The notes under the pieces are model-generated. The model worked only from the letters and a program-made list of their open reading frames with translations, made no database searches and was not told where the DNA came from. From NCBI RefSeq assembly GCF_019749955.1, contig NZ_JAIEPC010000008.1, forward strand, positions 1 to 64,000: a stretch of 64,000 nt of DNA, read 5' to 3'. This DNA is from Sphingomonas sp. (GTDB taxonomy: Bacteria; Pseudomonadota; Alphaproteobacteria; Sphingomonadales; Sphingomonadaceae). The position numbers were made by a program, and so were the translations under genes. Numbering within the stretch: the stretch's first letter is position 1; every line of letters begins with the position of its first letter. This document shows, piece by piece, positions 16,060 to 24,998 of this stretch.

Positions 16060-16923
16060 TTACCGCCCGCGCAGGCCGTCGAACACTTCGGCGAAGCCCG
16101 GCTGGTTGCTGTGAGCAATGCCCGAACGCGCGGCTTCGATCACCAGCGGCTGGGGGTGGCCGTGGAGCGAGGCGATGATGATCTGCTTCACCGTGTGATA
16201 GATTGCGGCATCGGCATCGATCACTTGCTTCAGCCGGTTGGCGAGCGGTGCCACGATACCGTAGGCGAGCAACACGCCCATGAAGGTGCCGACGAGCGCC
16301 GAGCCGATCATCGCGCCGAGGATCGACGGCGGCTTGTCGATCGATCCCATCGTCTTCACGACGCCGAGCACGGCGGCGACAATGCCGAGCGCGGGCAGCG
16401 CATCGGCGAGGCTGGTGAGCGTGGTGTGCGAGCCTTCGACTTCGTGGTGGTGCGTCTTGATGCTGTTGTCCATCACCTCTTCGACCGCATGCACGTCGAG
16501 CGTGCCCGACGACACGACGACGAGCCGCAGCGTATCGGCGATCAGGTTGATCAGCGTATGATCGGCGAGCAGGCGCGGATATTCGGCGAAAACCGCGCTC
16601 GACTGCGGGTCTTCGACATGCGGTTCAAGCGCGATCGGCCCGTCGGTGCGCAGCATCTTCATCAGCTTCGACACGAGGAAAATCGTGTCGAGATAATCCT
16701 GCTTCTTGTATTTGGGGCCCTTGAAGACTTTCACCAAGCCGCCGCCGAGCGCCTTCAGCTCCTTCATCGAATTGCCGATGATGAGTGCGCCCGCCGCCGC
16801 GCCGCCGATGATCAGCATCTCATGCGGAATCGCTTCCATGACCGGGCCGAGCGCACCGCCGGTGATGGCGAAGCCGCCAAACACCATGGCAAGCAACACG
16901 ACGAGGCCGATAATTGGAAACAT
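16060..16923 (-). CDS. motA: Flagellar motor stator protein MotA
   Basis: MotA (287 residues) forms the ion channel with MotB and pushes on FliG. Helices lie at about residues 2-22 and 32-52. A cytoplasmic loop with the charged KLMKMLRTDGPIALEPHVEDP follows. The second helix pair contains ALPALGIVAAVLGVVKTMG (conserved Pro) and GTFMGVLLAYGIVAPLANRL (second conserved Pro). The overall form matches the enterobacterial proton-type MotA rather than PomA. A sigma-28-like promoter lies 50 bp upstream. The gene follows flgL on the same strand but has its own promoter. Confidence 0.96.
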   Translation of the reverse strand: MFPIIGLVVLLAMVFGGFAITGGALGPVMEAIPHEMLIIGGAAAGALIIGNSMKELKALGGGLVKVFKGPKYKKQDYLDTIFLVSKLMKMLRTDGPIALEPHVEDPQSSAVFAEYPRLLADHTLINLIADTLRLVVVSSGTLDVHAVEEVMDNSIKTHHHEVEGSHTTLTSLADALPALGIVAAVLGVVKTMGSIDKPPSILGAMIGSALVGTFMGVLLAYGIVAPLANRLKQVIDADAAIYHTVKQIIIASLHGHPQPLVIEAARSGIAHSNQPGFAEVFDGLRGR

Positions 16924-16972
16924 TGGGTGTGCCTTTCCCCCGGACCGATGACGCCGATCCCCTGGTCAGGGT

Positions 16973-16999
16973 AGAACGGCCATTCTCATCCTTTATTCA
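16973..16999 (-). promoter_or_regulatory. Sigma-28-like promoter of motA-motB
   Basis: Read on the minus strand: TGAATAAA, 11 bp, GCCGTTCT. The -10 element fits the pattern of the flgM and flagellin promoters in this window; the -35 differs by one base from TTAAT. The predicted start of transcription is about 43 bp before the motA ATG. Confidence 0.5.
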
Positions 17000-17036
17000 C
17001 CCAATTTAGTCGCCAATCGGTTAACCAACGTGCCGA

Positions 17037-17945
17037 TCAGCGAAGATAATCGAAGAGTGATAGCTGGCTGAGCCGCGACAGGCTCGATTGCGTGGCTTGC
17101 AGGATCGTGCTCGCCTTTTGCAGATCGATGATCGCTTTGGTGATGTCGGTGTCTTGCAGACCGCCGCGTTCGGTTTCGCGCGCGGTGTCGGTGGTTTCGA
17201 TCCGCGCCGATTCGAGATCGAGCCGCGCGGCGCGTGCACCGATCGAGCCGCGCGCGGCGCTGGTCTGGTCGAGCGCGGTCGCAAGGCCCGCGATCGTGCC
17301 CGATGCGGCCGCACTGGTGGCGGCGGCGCCCGGCGTTTCGAGTGCGGTCACAAAATTGCTGAGGGTCGCAAAAATATCGCTGCCGCCGATGCCGCCGAAG
17401 ATGCGCTCGGCGCTTTCGCTCGGTTGCACGTTCAGGCCATCGCCGATCGGGATCGCGGCGGGCGTGCCAGTGCCGGTGAAGCTGACGGTGCCGCTGGCGT
17501 TACGCGTCACGGCGGTGTCGCCGGTCGCGGCGCCGAACAGCGGTTCGCCGCGCGCGTCCCTGGTATTGGCGAGACCCACAAGGTCGTCGACGATCCCGCG
17601 CAACTGCGTCGCGATGATCGCGCGGTTGGCGTCGGTCAGCGTCCCGCTATTGGCCTGGATCACCAATTCCTGCGCGCGCTGGAGCTGGCTCGTCACGTCG
17701 CCGAGCGTGGTGTCGGCCTGACCGAGCACGGTCTTGGCGAGATCGAGATTCTTCTTGTTGACGGTCGCATCGGCGCCATCGCGCGCCAGCGTCTGGAGCC
17801 GGGCAAAGGCGACGGCGTCGTCGGAGGGTGCTTCGAGCCGGATGCCGGTGCTGATCTGCGTTTGCAACCGAGTCGTCGCGCCCGACAGCGACGCGAGGCG
17901 TCCGGCGGCGCGATCGTAGAAAAGATTGGTGCCGATCGTCGTCAT
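17037..17945 (-). CDS. flgL: Flagellar hook-filament junction protein FlgL
   Basis: FlgL (HAP3, 302 residues) joins the hook to the filament. The N-terminus TIGTNLFYDRAAGRLASLSGATTRLQTQISTGIRLEAPSDDAVAFARL is the flagellin-like D0/D1 coiled-coil domain, and the C-terminus TDITKAIIDLQKASTILQATQSSLSRLSQLSLFDYL is its partner helix. The middle is variable. It starts 8 bp after the flgK stop and ends the flgB-flgL operon. Confidence 0.95.
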   Translation of the reverse strand: MTTIGTNLFYDRAAGRLASLSGATTRLQTQISTGIRLEAPSDDAVAFARLQTLARDGADATVNKKNLDLAKTVLGQADTTLGDVTSQLQRAQELVIQANSGTLTDANRAIIATQLRGIVDDLVGLANTRDARGEPLFGAATGDTAVTRNASGTVSFTGTGTPAAIPIGDGLNVQPSESAERIFGGIGGSDIFATLSNFVTALETPGAAATSAAASGTIAGLATALDQTSAARGSIGARAARLDLESARIETTDTARETERGGLQDTDITKAIIDLQKASTILQATQSSLSRLSQLSLFDYLR

Positions 17946-17953
17946 GGCGGTCC

Positions 17954-19300
17954 CTAGCGGATGTCGAGCAGCGTCTGGAGCGTGTCGCGCGCGACCTGGA
18001 TCACGCGGCTCGACGCCTGATAGGCTTGCTGGAAGCGCAGCAGATCAACGGCTTCGGCATCGAGATTGACGCCGGAGACGGCATCGCGCGCGGTGACCGC
18101 GGCGTCGCGGATCGATGCTTGCGCGTCGGCGACGGTCTTGCGGCTTTGCAAGGTCGCAGCATTATCGGTGGCAAGCGCGGTGGTCGCGCTTTCAAAGCCG
18201 CCGCTGGTGCGCAGCGCAGCGAGCGCCGCGAGATTGCTGTTATCACGCGGGCCACCGCCGACGGCGGCGGCAGCGATGCCGCGCGGTCCCGACAGCGTCA
18301 CGCTGATGTCGGTCGGCGTGCTGCCCACCGCGAACAGCGCCGCGCCGGGATTGCCGTCGAGGTCGCGCCCCTGCGCCTGCACGGCGTTGACGCCGCTGAC
18401 GAAATCGCTCGCGATGCTGTTGAGCTGATTGCGCGTGTCGGTGATCCGCTGCGCGCTGTCGACGATGCCGGCGAGCGCGCCGCCGGTCGGCGTGATCGCG
18501 GTCGAACTGCCGAGCCGGTGGACCGCGAACGATGCCGCGCCGCTGCTCCCCCGCACAAAAGTGACATTTCCGGCTTCGTTGCCGCTGACGAGCACAGGGC
18601 CCGCATTGCCGCCGATCGTCACCGTCGCGCGGCCAAAGCCATCGGTGGCGACGCCGATGTCGGTGAGCTGGCTCAGCTGGTCGAGCAACTGGTCGCGCTG
18701 GTCGAGCAGGTTCGCCTGACCCGAGCTATTGGGATTGCTGCGCGCCAGCCCGTTGTTGACCCGGGCGAGCGAGGCGGCGAGCGAATCGATCGACGACACC
18801 GCGCCTTCGGCCGATGAGTCGAGATCGGTATTGGCCTGATCGAGCGCGCGGCCGGTGGTGGCAAAGGCATTGGCGGCGCTGTTCGCGGCTTCGATCGCGG
18901 CGGCACGCGGCGCGCTGGCGGTCGGATTGGCGGCGACGATATTGGCCGAATTGAAAAAGCTGGTGAGGCGCCCGGCGAGATCGCTGCTCGACAGGCTGCC
19001 TTCGATGCGGTCGAGCGCGCCGATGCTGGTTTCGGTGCGGGCGAGATCGGCGCCTGCGCTGCGTGCAGCGGCGGTTTTGAGCGGATCGGCAGCGCGACCG
19101 ACGCCGGTGACGACGACGCCATTGCCCGTCGTGCTGCGGAGCGAGGTGAGCACGCCGCTGCTCGGTGCGACCTCGGCAAGCGTCGTCGTCCGGCGCGAAT
19201 AGCCCGGCGTGCTCGCATTGGCGATGTTGTCGGAAACGGTGGTCAGCGCCGATTGATAGGCGCGCAGACCACTAGCCCCGATCGAAAGCAGGTCGCTCAT
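17954..19300 (-). CDS. flgK: Flagellar hook-associated protein FlgK
   Basis: FlgK (HAP1, 448 residues) sits between the hook and FlgL. The N-terminus SDLLSIGASGLRAYQSALTTVSDNIANASTPGYSRRTT is the signature of rod/hook-family proteins. The C-terminus GVNLDAEAVDLLRFQQAYQASSRVIQVARDTLQTLLDIR is the matching C-terminal helix. It is shorter than enteric FlgK (about 547 residues), meaning a reduced central domain. The start overlaps the flgJ stop (ATGA). Confidence 0.95.
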   Translation of the reverse strand: MSDLLSIGASGLRAYQSALTTVSDNIANASTPGYSRRTTTLAEVAPSSGVLTSLRSTTGNGVVVTGVGRAADPLKTAAARSAGADLARTETSIGALDRIEGSLSSSDLAGRLTSFFNSANIVAANPTASAPRAAAIEAANSAANAFATTGRALDQANTDLDSSAEGAVSSIDSLAASLARVNNGLARSNPNSSGQANLLDQRDQLLDQLSQLTDIGVATDGFGRATVTIGGNAGPVLVSGNEAGNVTFVRGSSGAASFAVHRLGSSTAITPTGGALAGIVDSAQRITDTRNQLNSIASDFVSGVNAVQAQGRDLDGNPGAALFAVGSTPTDISVTLSGPRGIAAAAVGGGPRDNSNLAALAALRTSGGFESATTALATDNAATLQSRKTVADAQASIRDAAVTARDAVSGVNLDAEAVDLLRFQQAYQASSRVIQVARDTLQTLLDIR

Positions 19301-19653
19301 GGCGAGCTTATGGCATTGGGAGTGTTATCAATTGGTTTCTGCAAGTCGGGATCGGACTTGGCGAGAAACGCGGTCACGGCCTTGCCGATGCCCATCGGCT
19401 TGGCCTCGGCCATCGTCGCGGCGATCTTGTCGTCCTGCATGTCGCGGAACGTCTCCATCGCCTTGTTCGAGAACAGATCCTCGGCGAGATGCGTCTGGCG
19501 CATCGATTTGAGCATCATCTTGGTGAACACGGCTTCGAACGCCTTGCCCGCCTTGTCGAGATTGGCGCGCGAGGCGAGCCGACGCGTGTCACTGCCGATC
19601 GACGAGACGTCAGTCGAGGTCGCCGGGAGCGTCGGGGCAATGGGCGCGGTCAC
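19297..19653 (-). CDS. flgJ: Rod-binding protein FlgJ (N-terminal domain only)
   Basis: This 118-residue protein corresponds to the rod-binding domain of FlgJ: KAGKAFEAVFTKMMLKSMRQTHLAEDLFSNKAMETFRDMQDDKIAATMAEAKPMGIGKAV. Enteric FlgJ has a second muramidase domain that is absent here; the lytic transglycosylase at 28727 is a candidate to replace it. It is coupled by ATGA overlaps to both flgI and flgK. Confidence 0.93.
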   Translation of the reverse strand: MTAPIAPTLPATSTDVSSIGSDTRRLASRANLDKAGKAFEAVFTKMMLKSMRQTHLAEDLFSNKAMETFRDMQDDKIAATMAEAKPMGIGKAVTAFLAKSDPDLQKPIDNTPNAISSP

Positions 19654-20744
19654 AGGATGATCAACTCGGCTTTGAGCGCACCGGCTTCCTTCAGCGCCTC
19701 AAGGATCGCGACCAGATCGGCGGGTGATGCGCCGATCGCGTTCATGGCTTTCACCACATCGGCGAGCTTGGGGCCGGGTTCGATCAGGAAGATCGGCTTC
19801 ACTTCTTCGGTGATGCCGACCGCGCTTTTCTGTTCGACGGCGGTCTGGCCCTGGCTGAAGGGGGCAGGCTGGCTGATCTTTTGCGATTCATCGACGCGCA
19901 CGGTGAGCTTGCCCTGCGTCACGGCGGCAGGGCCGAGCCGGACGGCCGAATTGATCACCACCGTGCCGGTGCGGGCATTGACGATGACGCGGGCGGAAGG
20001 TTCGGCCGAGGTGACGGTGAGATTTTCGATTTCGCTCATCAAGGTTGCGCGCAGATCGGCGCCTTCGGGCGCGGCAATCGCGATCGACACGCCGTCGACT
20101 GCCTGCGCGCGGCCGGGTCCGAGCCGGGCATTGACGGCAGCGGCAATCGACTGTGCGGTGGTGAAGTCCGAGCGGGCGAGATTGAAGGTGAGGACCGGCG
20201 TCGTCGCAAAGCCGGTGTCGACCGAGCGTTCGACCGTCGCCCCTTCGGGGATGCGGCCCGACGAGGGGATGTTGACGACGATCTTCGAGCCATCGGCGCC
20301 TTCCGCGCCCAAGCCACCGACCGCGAGTGACCCCTGCGCCATCGCATAGACCTGGCCATCGGCGCCTTGCAGCGGGGTCAGGATCAGCGCCCCGCCGCGC
20401 AAGCTCTTGGCTTTGCCGAGCGCGGCGACGGTGACGTCGATCTTCTGGCCCGGCTTGGCGAACGGCGGCAGTTCGGCGGTGATCAGCACCGCAGCCGAAT
20501 TTTTGAGCGACGGGTTGATATTGGCGGGCAATTGCAGGCCAAAGCGCGATGCGACGCTTTTGAGCGACTGGACGGTATATTCCAGATTGTCGTCGCCGGT
20601 GCCCGGCAGCCCGACAACAATCCCATAGCCGGTCAACTGGTTGGTGCGGATACCCTGAAAGGCGCCAAGATCCTTGACGCGGTCGGCCTGAGCAGGCGTC
20701 GCGAGCGACAGGCTCATAAGAAAGGCGAGGAACAGGCGGAGCAT
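19650..20744 (-). CDS. flgI: Flagellar P-ring protein FlgI
   Basis: FlgI (364 residues from this start) builds the periplasmic P-ring around the rod. A Sec signal (MLRLFLAFLMSLSLATPAQA) precedes DRVKDLGAFQGIRTNQLTGYGIVVGLPGTGDD, the diagnostic FlgI N-terminus. NARTGTVVINSAVRLGPAAV and the C-terminal IGASPADLVAILEALKEAGALKAELIIL are typical. An ATG at 20756 overlaps the flgH stop (ATGA), but the ATG at 20744 has GGGAAG at good spacing and a cleaner signal peptide, so I chose it. Confidence 0.95.
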   Translation of the reverse strand: MLRLFLAFLMSLSLATPAQADRVKDLGAFQGIRTNQLTGYGIVVGLPGTGDDNLEYTVQSLKSVASRFGLQLPANINPSLKNSAAVLITAELPPFAKPGQKIDVTVAALGKAKSLRGGALILTPLQGADGQVYAMAQGSLAVGGLGAEGADGSKIVVNIPSSGRIPEGATVERSVDTGFATTPVLTFNLARSDFTTAQSIAAAVNARLGPGRAQAVDGVSIAIAAPEGADLRATLMSEIENLTVTSAEPSARVIVNARTGTVVINSAVRLGPAAVTQGKLTVRVDESQKISQPAPFSQGQTAVEQKSAVGITEEVKPIFLIEPGPKLADVVKAMNAIGASPADLVAILEALKEAGALKAELIIL

Positions 20745-20755
20745 GGGGCTTCCCA

Positions 20756-21451
20756 TCAGAACGGGCTGATCACGGAGAAGAAGCGGCTGAACCACCCCTG
20801 ACGGCTGGCGCGGGCGACATCGCCCTTGCCGGTGTAAGCGATCTGTGCGTCGGCAACGCGGGTCGACAGCACGCGATTATCGGCGTCGATATCGGCCATG
20901 CGGACAATGCCCTTGATCTGGACGAATTCGTCGCCGCGATTGAGTGTCACGCGCTTCGCGCCCTGCACCAGCATCGTGCCATTGGGATAGACTTCGGATA
21001 CCGTGACCGAGAGCTCGCCCGACAGTGTGTTCGACTGGTCGGCAGTGCCCTGACCATTGAAGCCGCGATTGCCGCCGACTTTCGCCGAATTGGGATCGAA
21101 CGACAGTGGGCCGCTGGTCGGCGGGATGATGGCCGCGCTGCCGTCGCTGGCGAGCTTCGAGCTCGCCGACTTCGACGCAAGCGTGCGCTCGACAAGCGTG
21201 ATCGTCAGCGGATCGCCGACGCGACGCGCGCGCCAGCCTTCGTACAGCGGCGCATAGCCCGCCGACGCCTGATAGATCGACCCATTGGCGGGCGGCGGCG
21301 GCGGCGGCACCGGCTTCGATGCGCTGAAATCGGGTGGTGGTGGTTTCTTCTTGCCAAACAGCCCTGCGGCCGCCGGGTCCGGCAACGCGAGCACGCACGC
21401 AAGGGCGCCGACAGCCAGCAAGAGCGCGGCCTTAGATGTTCTGATTGACAT
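20756..21451 (-). CDS. flgH: Flagellar L-ring protein FlgH
   Basis: FlgH (231 residues) forms the outer-membrane L-ring. SIYQASAGYAPLYEGWRARRVGDPLTITLVERTLASKSA, GELSVTVSEVYPNGTMLVQGAKRVTLNRGDEFVQIKGIVRMADI and NRVLSTRVADAQIAYTGKGDV are core FlgH motifs. The signal region MSIRTSKAALLLAVGALACVLALPDPAAAGLFG is unusual. FlgH is normally a lipoprotein with LxxC, but here the only Cys sits in GALACV, a poor lipobox, and PAAA/GL looks like an ordinary signal-peptidase site. It overlaps flgG by 20 bp. Confidence 0.95.
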   Translation of the reverse strand: MSIRTSKAALLLAVGALACVLALPDPAAAGLFGKKKPPPPDFSASKPVPPPPPPANGSIYQASAGYAPLYEGWRARRVGDPLTITLVERTLASKSASSKLASDGSAAIIPPTSGPLSFDPNSAKVGGNRGFNGQGTADQSNTLSGELSVTVSEVYPNGTMLVQGAKRVTLNRGDEFVQIKGIVRMADIDADNRVLSTRVADAQIAYTGKGDVARASRQGWFSRFFSVISPF

Positions 21452-22220
21452 ATTTCAGCATTTCATCGGTTGCGGTGATCATCTTCGAATTGACTTCATA
21501 GGCACGCTGGGTCTCGATCATGTCGACGAGTTCTTCGACGACATTGACGTTCGATCCTTCGAGCGCGCCCTGGCGGATGTTGCCGCGCCCTTCCTGGCCA
21601 GCAATGCCAAGCAGCACCGCACCCGAGGCTGCGCTTTCGGTGAGGTAATTGTCGCCGATCGACAGCAGGCCGGCGGCGTTGGGGAAGGTCGCGACTTGGA
21701 TCTGGCCGACCTGGCTTGGCTCGGTCTGGCCGGGGATCACTGCCGACACGGTGCCGTCGGTGCCGATCGTGATCGAGGTGGTGCCTTCGGGAATCGTGAT
21801 GCCCGGCTGGACCTGATAGCCCTCCGCCGTCACCAGCAAGCCTTGGGCGGAGCGGCTGAAATTGCCCGCCCGCGTGTAGCCGAGCTGCGCACCCGGCAAC
21901 TGGACCTGGAAATAGCCCTCGCCATCCAGCGCGAGATCGAGCGAATTGCCAGTCTGCGCGAGCGTGCCTTGGGTGTCGATCCGCGCGGTGCCCTGAATGC
22001 GCACGCCGGTGCCGAGATTGAGGCCGGTCGCATAGCGCGTTTCGGACGTGCTCGGCGCGCCGGGCGCGGTCACGGTCTGGTAGGCGAGTGTTTCGAACGC
22101 GGCGCGATCGCGCTTGTAGCCGGTGGTATTCACGTTGGCCAGGTTGTTCGAAATCACGCGCATGCGCATGTCCTGGGCATCGAGCCCGGTGCGTGCGATA
22201 TGGAGTGCGGCGCTGCCCAT
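21432..22220 (-). CDS. flgG: Flagellar distal rod protein FlgG
   Basis: FlgG (262 residues) makes the distal rod. SAALHIARTGLDAQDMRMRVISNNLANVNTTGYKRDRAAFETLAYQTV is the rod-family N-terminus. EGSNVNVVEELVDMIETQRAYEVNSKMITATDEMLKYVNQNI is the C-terminus. The length matches enteric FlgG (260) closely. It starts 13 bp after flgF. Confidence 0.96.
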   Translation of the reverse strand: MGSAALHIARTGLDAQDMRMRVISNNLANVNTTGYKRDRAAFETLAYQTVTAPGAPSTSETRYATGLNLGTGVRIQGTARIDTQGTLAQTGNSLDLALDGEGYFQVQLPGAQLGYTRAGNFSRSAQGLLVTAEGYQVQPGITIPEGTTSITIGTDGTVSAVIPGQTEPSQVGQIQVATFPNAAGLLSIGDNYLTESAASGAVLLGIAGQEGRGNIRQGALEGSNVNVVEELVDMIETQRAYEVNSKMITATDEMLKYVNQNI

Positions 22221-22233
22221 CTTCTAAATTCCT

Positions 22234-22980
22234 TCAGCCTGGCAGGCGCATGAGCTGCGCGCTGCTTTCGTCCAAATCCTTGGCCGACTTGATTAAATTT
22301 GCCTGCACTTCGTAGCTGCGCTGGTTTTCGATCATGTCGATCAGCGCTTCCGTCAGGTTCACGTTCGATTGTTCGAGCGCGCCGGTTTCGACCTTGGCGG
22401 TCAGGTCGCGCGGCAGCGTGCCGCCGCCCTCGACATGGAGCAGATTGTCATTGCCCTTGACCGTCTTGGTGCCCTTGTCGCTCGCGAGCTTGATCGTATC
22501 GATCACCTGCGCGGGTGCGCCGCTGGCGGCGCCGAGCGGGATGATCGAGACGATCCCTTCCGGGCTGATCGTCACTTTCTGCGCAGGGGGTATGGTGATC
22601 GGCCCCCCCGAGCCGATCACCGGGAAACCGTCGCCGGTCTCCAGCACGCCCGACGCCGCGACCTGAAGGTCGCCGCGCCGGGTATAGGCTTCCTGTCCGT
22701 CCTTATCCTGCACCGCGATCCACGCTTCGCCGGCCACCGCCACGTCGAGCGGGCGGCCGGTTTGGGCAATGGTCCCGGCGCGCCGATCGAAATCGGCGAG
22801 CGATTCGGAGGCAGGCTGGCGCGCGAAGGTGCTCGAATTGCTGACCTTGAGCTGATCGAACACCACGCGATCGGCGCGGAAACCCGTCGTCGATGCGTTG
22901 GCGATGTTGTTGGCGATCGCCGCCTGCGACGCGAGATGCGCCTTCAGCCCCGATGCCGCCGTGTAGATCAGCTTGTCCAT
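22234..22980 (-). CDS. flgF: Flagellar proximal rod protein FlgF
   Basis: FlgF (248 residues) is a proximal rod subunit. The N-terminus MDKLIYTAASGLKAHLASQAAIANNIANASTTGFRADRVVF and the C-terminus LEQSNVNLTEALIDMIENQRSYEVQANLIKSAKDLDESSAQLMRLPG are the rod-family ends. Length and the position between flgE and flgG support FlgF. Confidence 0.95.
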   Translation of the reverse strand: MDKLIYTAASGLKAHLASQAAIANNIANASTTGFRADRVVFDQLKVSNSSTFARQPASESLADFDRRAGTIAQTGRPLDVAVAGEAWIAVQDKDGQEAYTRRGDLQVAASGVLETGDGFPVIGSGGPITIPPAQKVTISPEGIVSIIPLGAASGAPAQVIDTIKLASDKGTKTVKGNDNLLHVEGGGTLPRDLTAKVETGALEQSNVNLTEALIDMIENQRSYEVQANLIKSAKDLDESSAQLMRLPG

Positions 22981-23014
22981 TCAATCGATTCCTTGGCGCC
23001 CGTTTCGCGCGTAA

Positions 23015-24277
23015 TTACTGGATGTTGAAGAGCGTCTGGACGACCTGCTTGTCGGTCTCGAGCGCCTTGGCATTGGCCTGAAAGCTGCGCTGCGCGGCGA
23101 TCAGCGCGACCAGTTCTTCGGTCGTGTCGACGTTCGAGCGTTCGATCGTGCCCGACAGCAGATTGCCGAAGCCATTGCTGTCAGCCGAGCCGACCACGGG
23201 CGCGCCCGACAGGCCGGTTGCCGACCAATAGCTGTTGCCAAGCTGGCGCAACGCCTGCGGATTGGTGAAATTCGCGAGCACGACCTGGCCCAGATTCTGG
23301 GTGTCGCCGTTCGAAAAGCTCGCCTTGACCAGACCCTTTTCGTCGATCGAGACGCCCTGGATCAGGCCAACCGCGGCGCCGTCTTGCGTGCGCGACGTGA
23401 TGTCGAACGGCAGAGCACGCTGGGTTGCCGTGCTGAGGTTAAACGCGATTGTCTGCGCGTTCGGGCTGCCCGTCGGCGTAAAGGCGTCAAAGCTCGTCGG
23501 TGTGGTCGGCGAGGTCAGCACGCCGGCATTGTCGAAGGTCAACGTCACGGCAGCATTGCCGCCCGCGGTCAACTGCTGGTCGCCGACGAAGCTGTAAACG
23601 CTCCACGTGCTGGTCGGCGTCGCGGCATTGGCGACGGTGTCGCGGCGGAAGTAATTGGTCAGCGTGCGCGGATTGCCCTCGGCGTCATAGATCACCGTCT
23701 GGGTCGAATTATTGTAGCTCGACGGATCGAAGCGATCGAACGCGACCGCCGTCGGCACCGAAGCGCCACCGGGCAGATTGGCCGACAGCGCGACCGTGCT
23801 GGTCGCGATCGGGTTGCCGCTGGTCGCGGGCAGGCGCAGGCTTTCTGCACCGCTGAGGCCTGAGGCGACGACCGCGCCGCTGCCGTCGACCGGATAAACC
23901 TGCAGATGGCCGCCCTGCGCATCGACGACATAGCGGTTGGCATCAACGAGGAAGGCGCCGTTGCGCGTGAAATTGGTGGCAGCAGCACCGAGCTGCGGCT
24001 TGACCGCGAAAAAGCCGTCGCCTGAAATCGCGAGGTCGAGCGACGATTGCGACTGGACCAGATTGCCCTGCGTGAATTGCTGGCGGTTGCCGGTCACGAC
24101 CACGCCCGCGCCAATCGCCGAGCTCGGCTTGGCCGACACCGATGTGGCGATGACATCGGCGAAATCGGTGCGGCTCTTCTTGAAGCCGTTGGTCGCGACA
24201 TTCGCCAGATTGTGCGAAATCACCGACAAATCGGTCTGTGCGGCCTGAATGCCGCTGAGGGACGTGTAGATCGACAT
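23015..24277 (-). CDS. flgE: Flagellar hook protein FlgE
   Basis: FlgE (420 residues) polymerises into the hook. The N-terminus MSIYTSLSGIQAAQTDLSVISHNLANVATNGFKKSRTDFADVI and the C-terminus SGTIERSNVDTTEELVALIAAQRSFQANAKALETDKQVVQTLFNIQ are characteristic. The centre is the variable hook domain D1/D2. It lies between flgD (35-bp gap) and flgF (34-bp gap). Confidence 0.96.
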   Translation of the reverse strand: MSIYTSLSGIQAAQTDLSVISHNLANVATNGFKKSRTDFADVIATSVSAKPSSAIGAGVVVTGNRQQFTQGNLVQSQSSLDLAISGDGFFAVKPQLGAAATNFTRNGAFLVDANRYVVDAQGGHLQVYPVDGSGAVVASGLSGAESLRLPATSGNPIATSTVALSANLPGGASVPTAVAFDRFDPSSYNNSTQTVIYDAEGNPRTLTNYFRRDTVANAATPTSTWSVYSFVGDQQLTAGGNAAVTLTFDNAGVLTSPTTPTSFDAFTPTGSPNAQTIAFNLSTATQRALPFDITSRTQDGAAVGLIQGVSIDEKGLVKASFSNGDTQNLGQVVLANFTNPQALRQLGNSYWSATGLSGAPVVGSADSNGFGNLLSGTIERSNVDTTEELVALIAAQRSFQANAKALETDKQVVQTLFNIQ

Positions 24278-24312
24278 GGTTACTCTCCTCGACGAAACAA
24301 ATTGGGGTGGGA

Positions 24313-24996
24313 TCAGCCGATCTGGCGGACCTTGCTGGCAGCCACGGTGCCGATGCCGGGCAGCGTGAGTTGCGGGCCGCCGGTTGCGGGCAGCGATACG
24401 GCGGTGACGGGCGCCCAGACGAGCGGGGTCGCCCCGACGATCCGGCCATTGCTGTTGGCGGTGACGTTGAGCGTGTAGGGGCCAGCACCGGCTTGCTCGC
24501 CGCTGTCGGTAATACCGTCCCAGTCGAATTCGGCGGTGCCCTTCGCTTGCGCACCGAGCGTCAGCGTCTTGAGCACCGAGCCGTTCGGCCCGACGATGGC
24601 GACGCGCACGTCGCTGGCGTCGCTCGCCAGATCGACCGCGCCCGCGATCCCGCCCGACTGGCGCGGGTAAGCGGTATTGCCCTCGGTGAGCACATTATGG
24701 CCGACATAAGCGAGCGCGTCGCTGGTCGAGGTGCTGCCGAGCTTGTCCTGGATCGACTTGAGCGTCGAGTTGATCTCGCTGATGCCGCTCACGGTCGAAA
24801 ATTGCGCGAGCTGAGTGAGCTGCTGCGTCGCGTCGACCGGATCGGTCGGGTCCTGATTCTTGAGCTGCGCGGTCAGGAGCTTCAGGAAATCATTCTGGCT
24901 GAGCTGGTCGGCCTGCGCCGCCGTCTTGACCGCCGGGCTGGTCGCGGTGCGGCCGATCCCCAGATTTTGCAGCGTGGTATCGAAACTCGTCGCCAT
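24313..24996 (-). CDS. flgD: Flagellar hook-capping protein FlgD
   Basis: FlgD (227 residues) is the scaffold for hook assembly. LSQNDFLKLLTAQLKNQDPTDPVDATQQLTQLAQFSTVSGISEIN is the diagnostic N-terminal domain, and VRVAIVGPNGSVLKTLTLGAQAKGTAEFDWDGITDSGEQAGAGPYTLNVTA is the FlgD Ig-like domain. The ORF track extends to 25131 inside flgC. ATG 24996, two bases after the flgC stop, is the natural start. Confidence 0.95.
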   Translation of the reverse strand: MATSFDTTLQNLGIGRTATSPAVKTAAQADQLSQNDFLKLLTAQLKNQDPTDPVDATQQLTQLAQFSTVSGISEINSTLKSIQDKLGSTSTSDALAYVGHNVLTEGNTAYPRQSGGIAGAVDLASDASDVRVAIVGPNGSVLKTLTLGAQAKGTAEFDWDGITDSGEQAGAGPYTLNVTANSNGRIVGATPLVWAPVTAVSLPATGGPQLTLPGIGTVAASKVRQIG

Positions 24997-24998
24997 GA

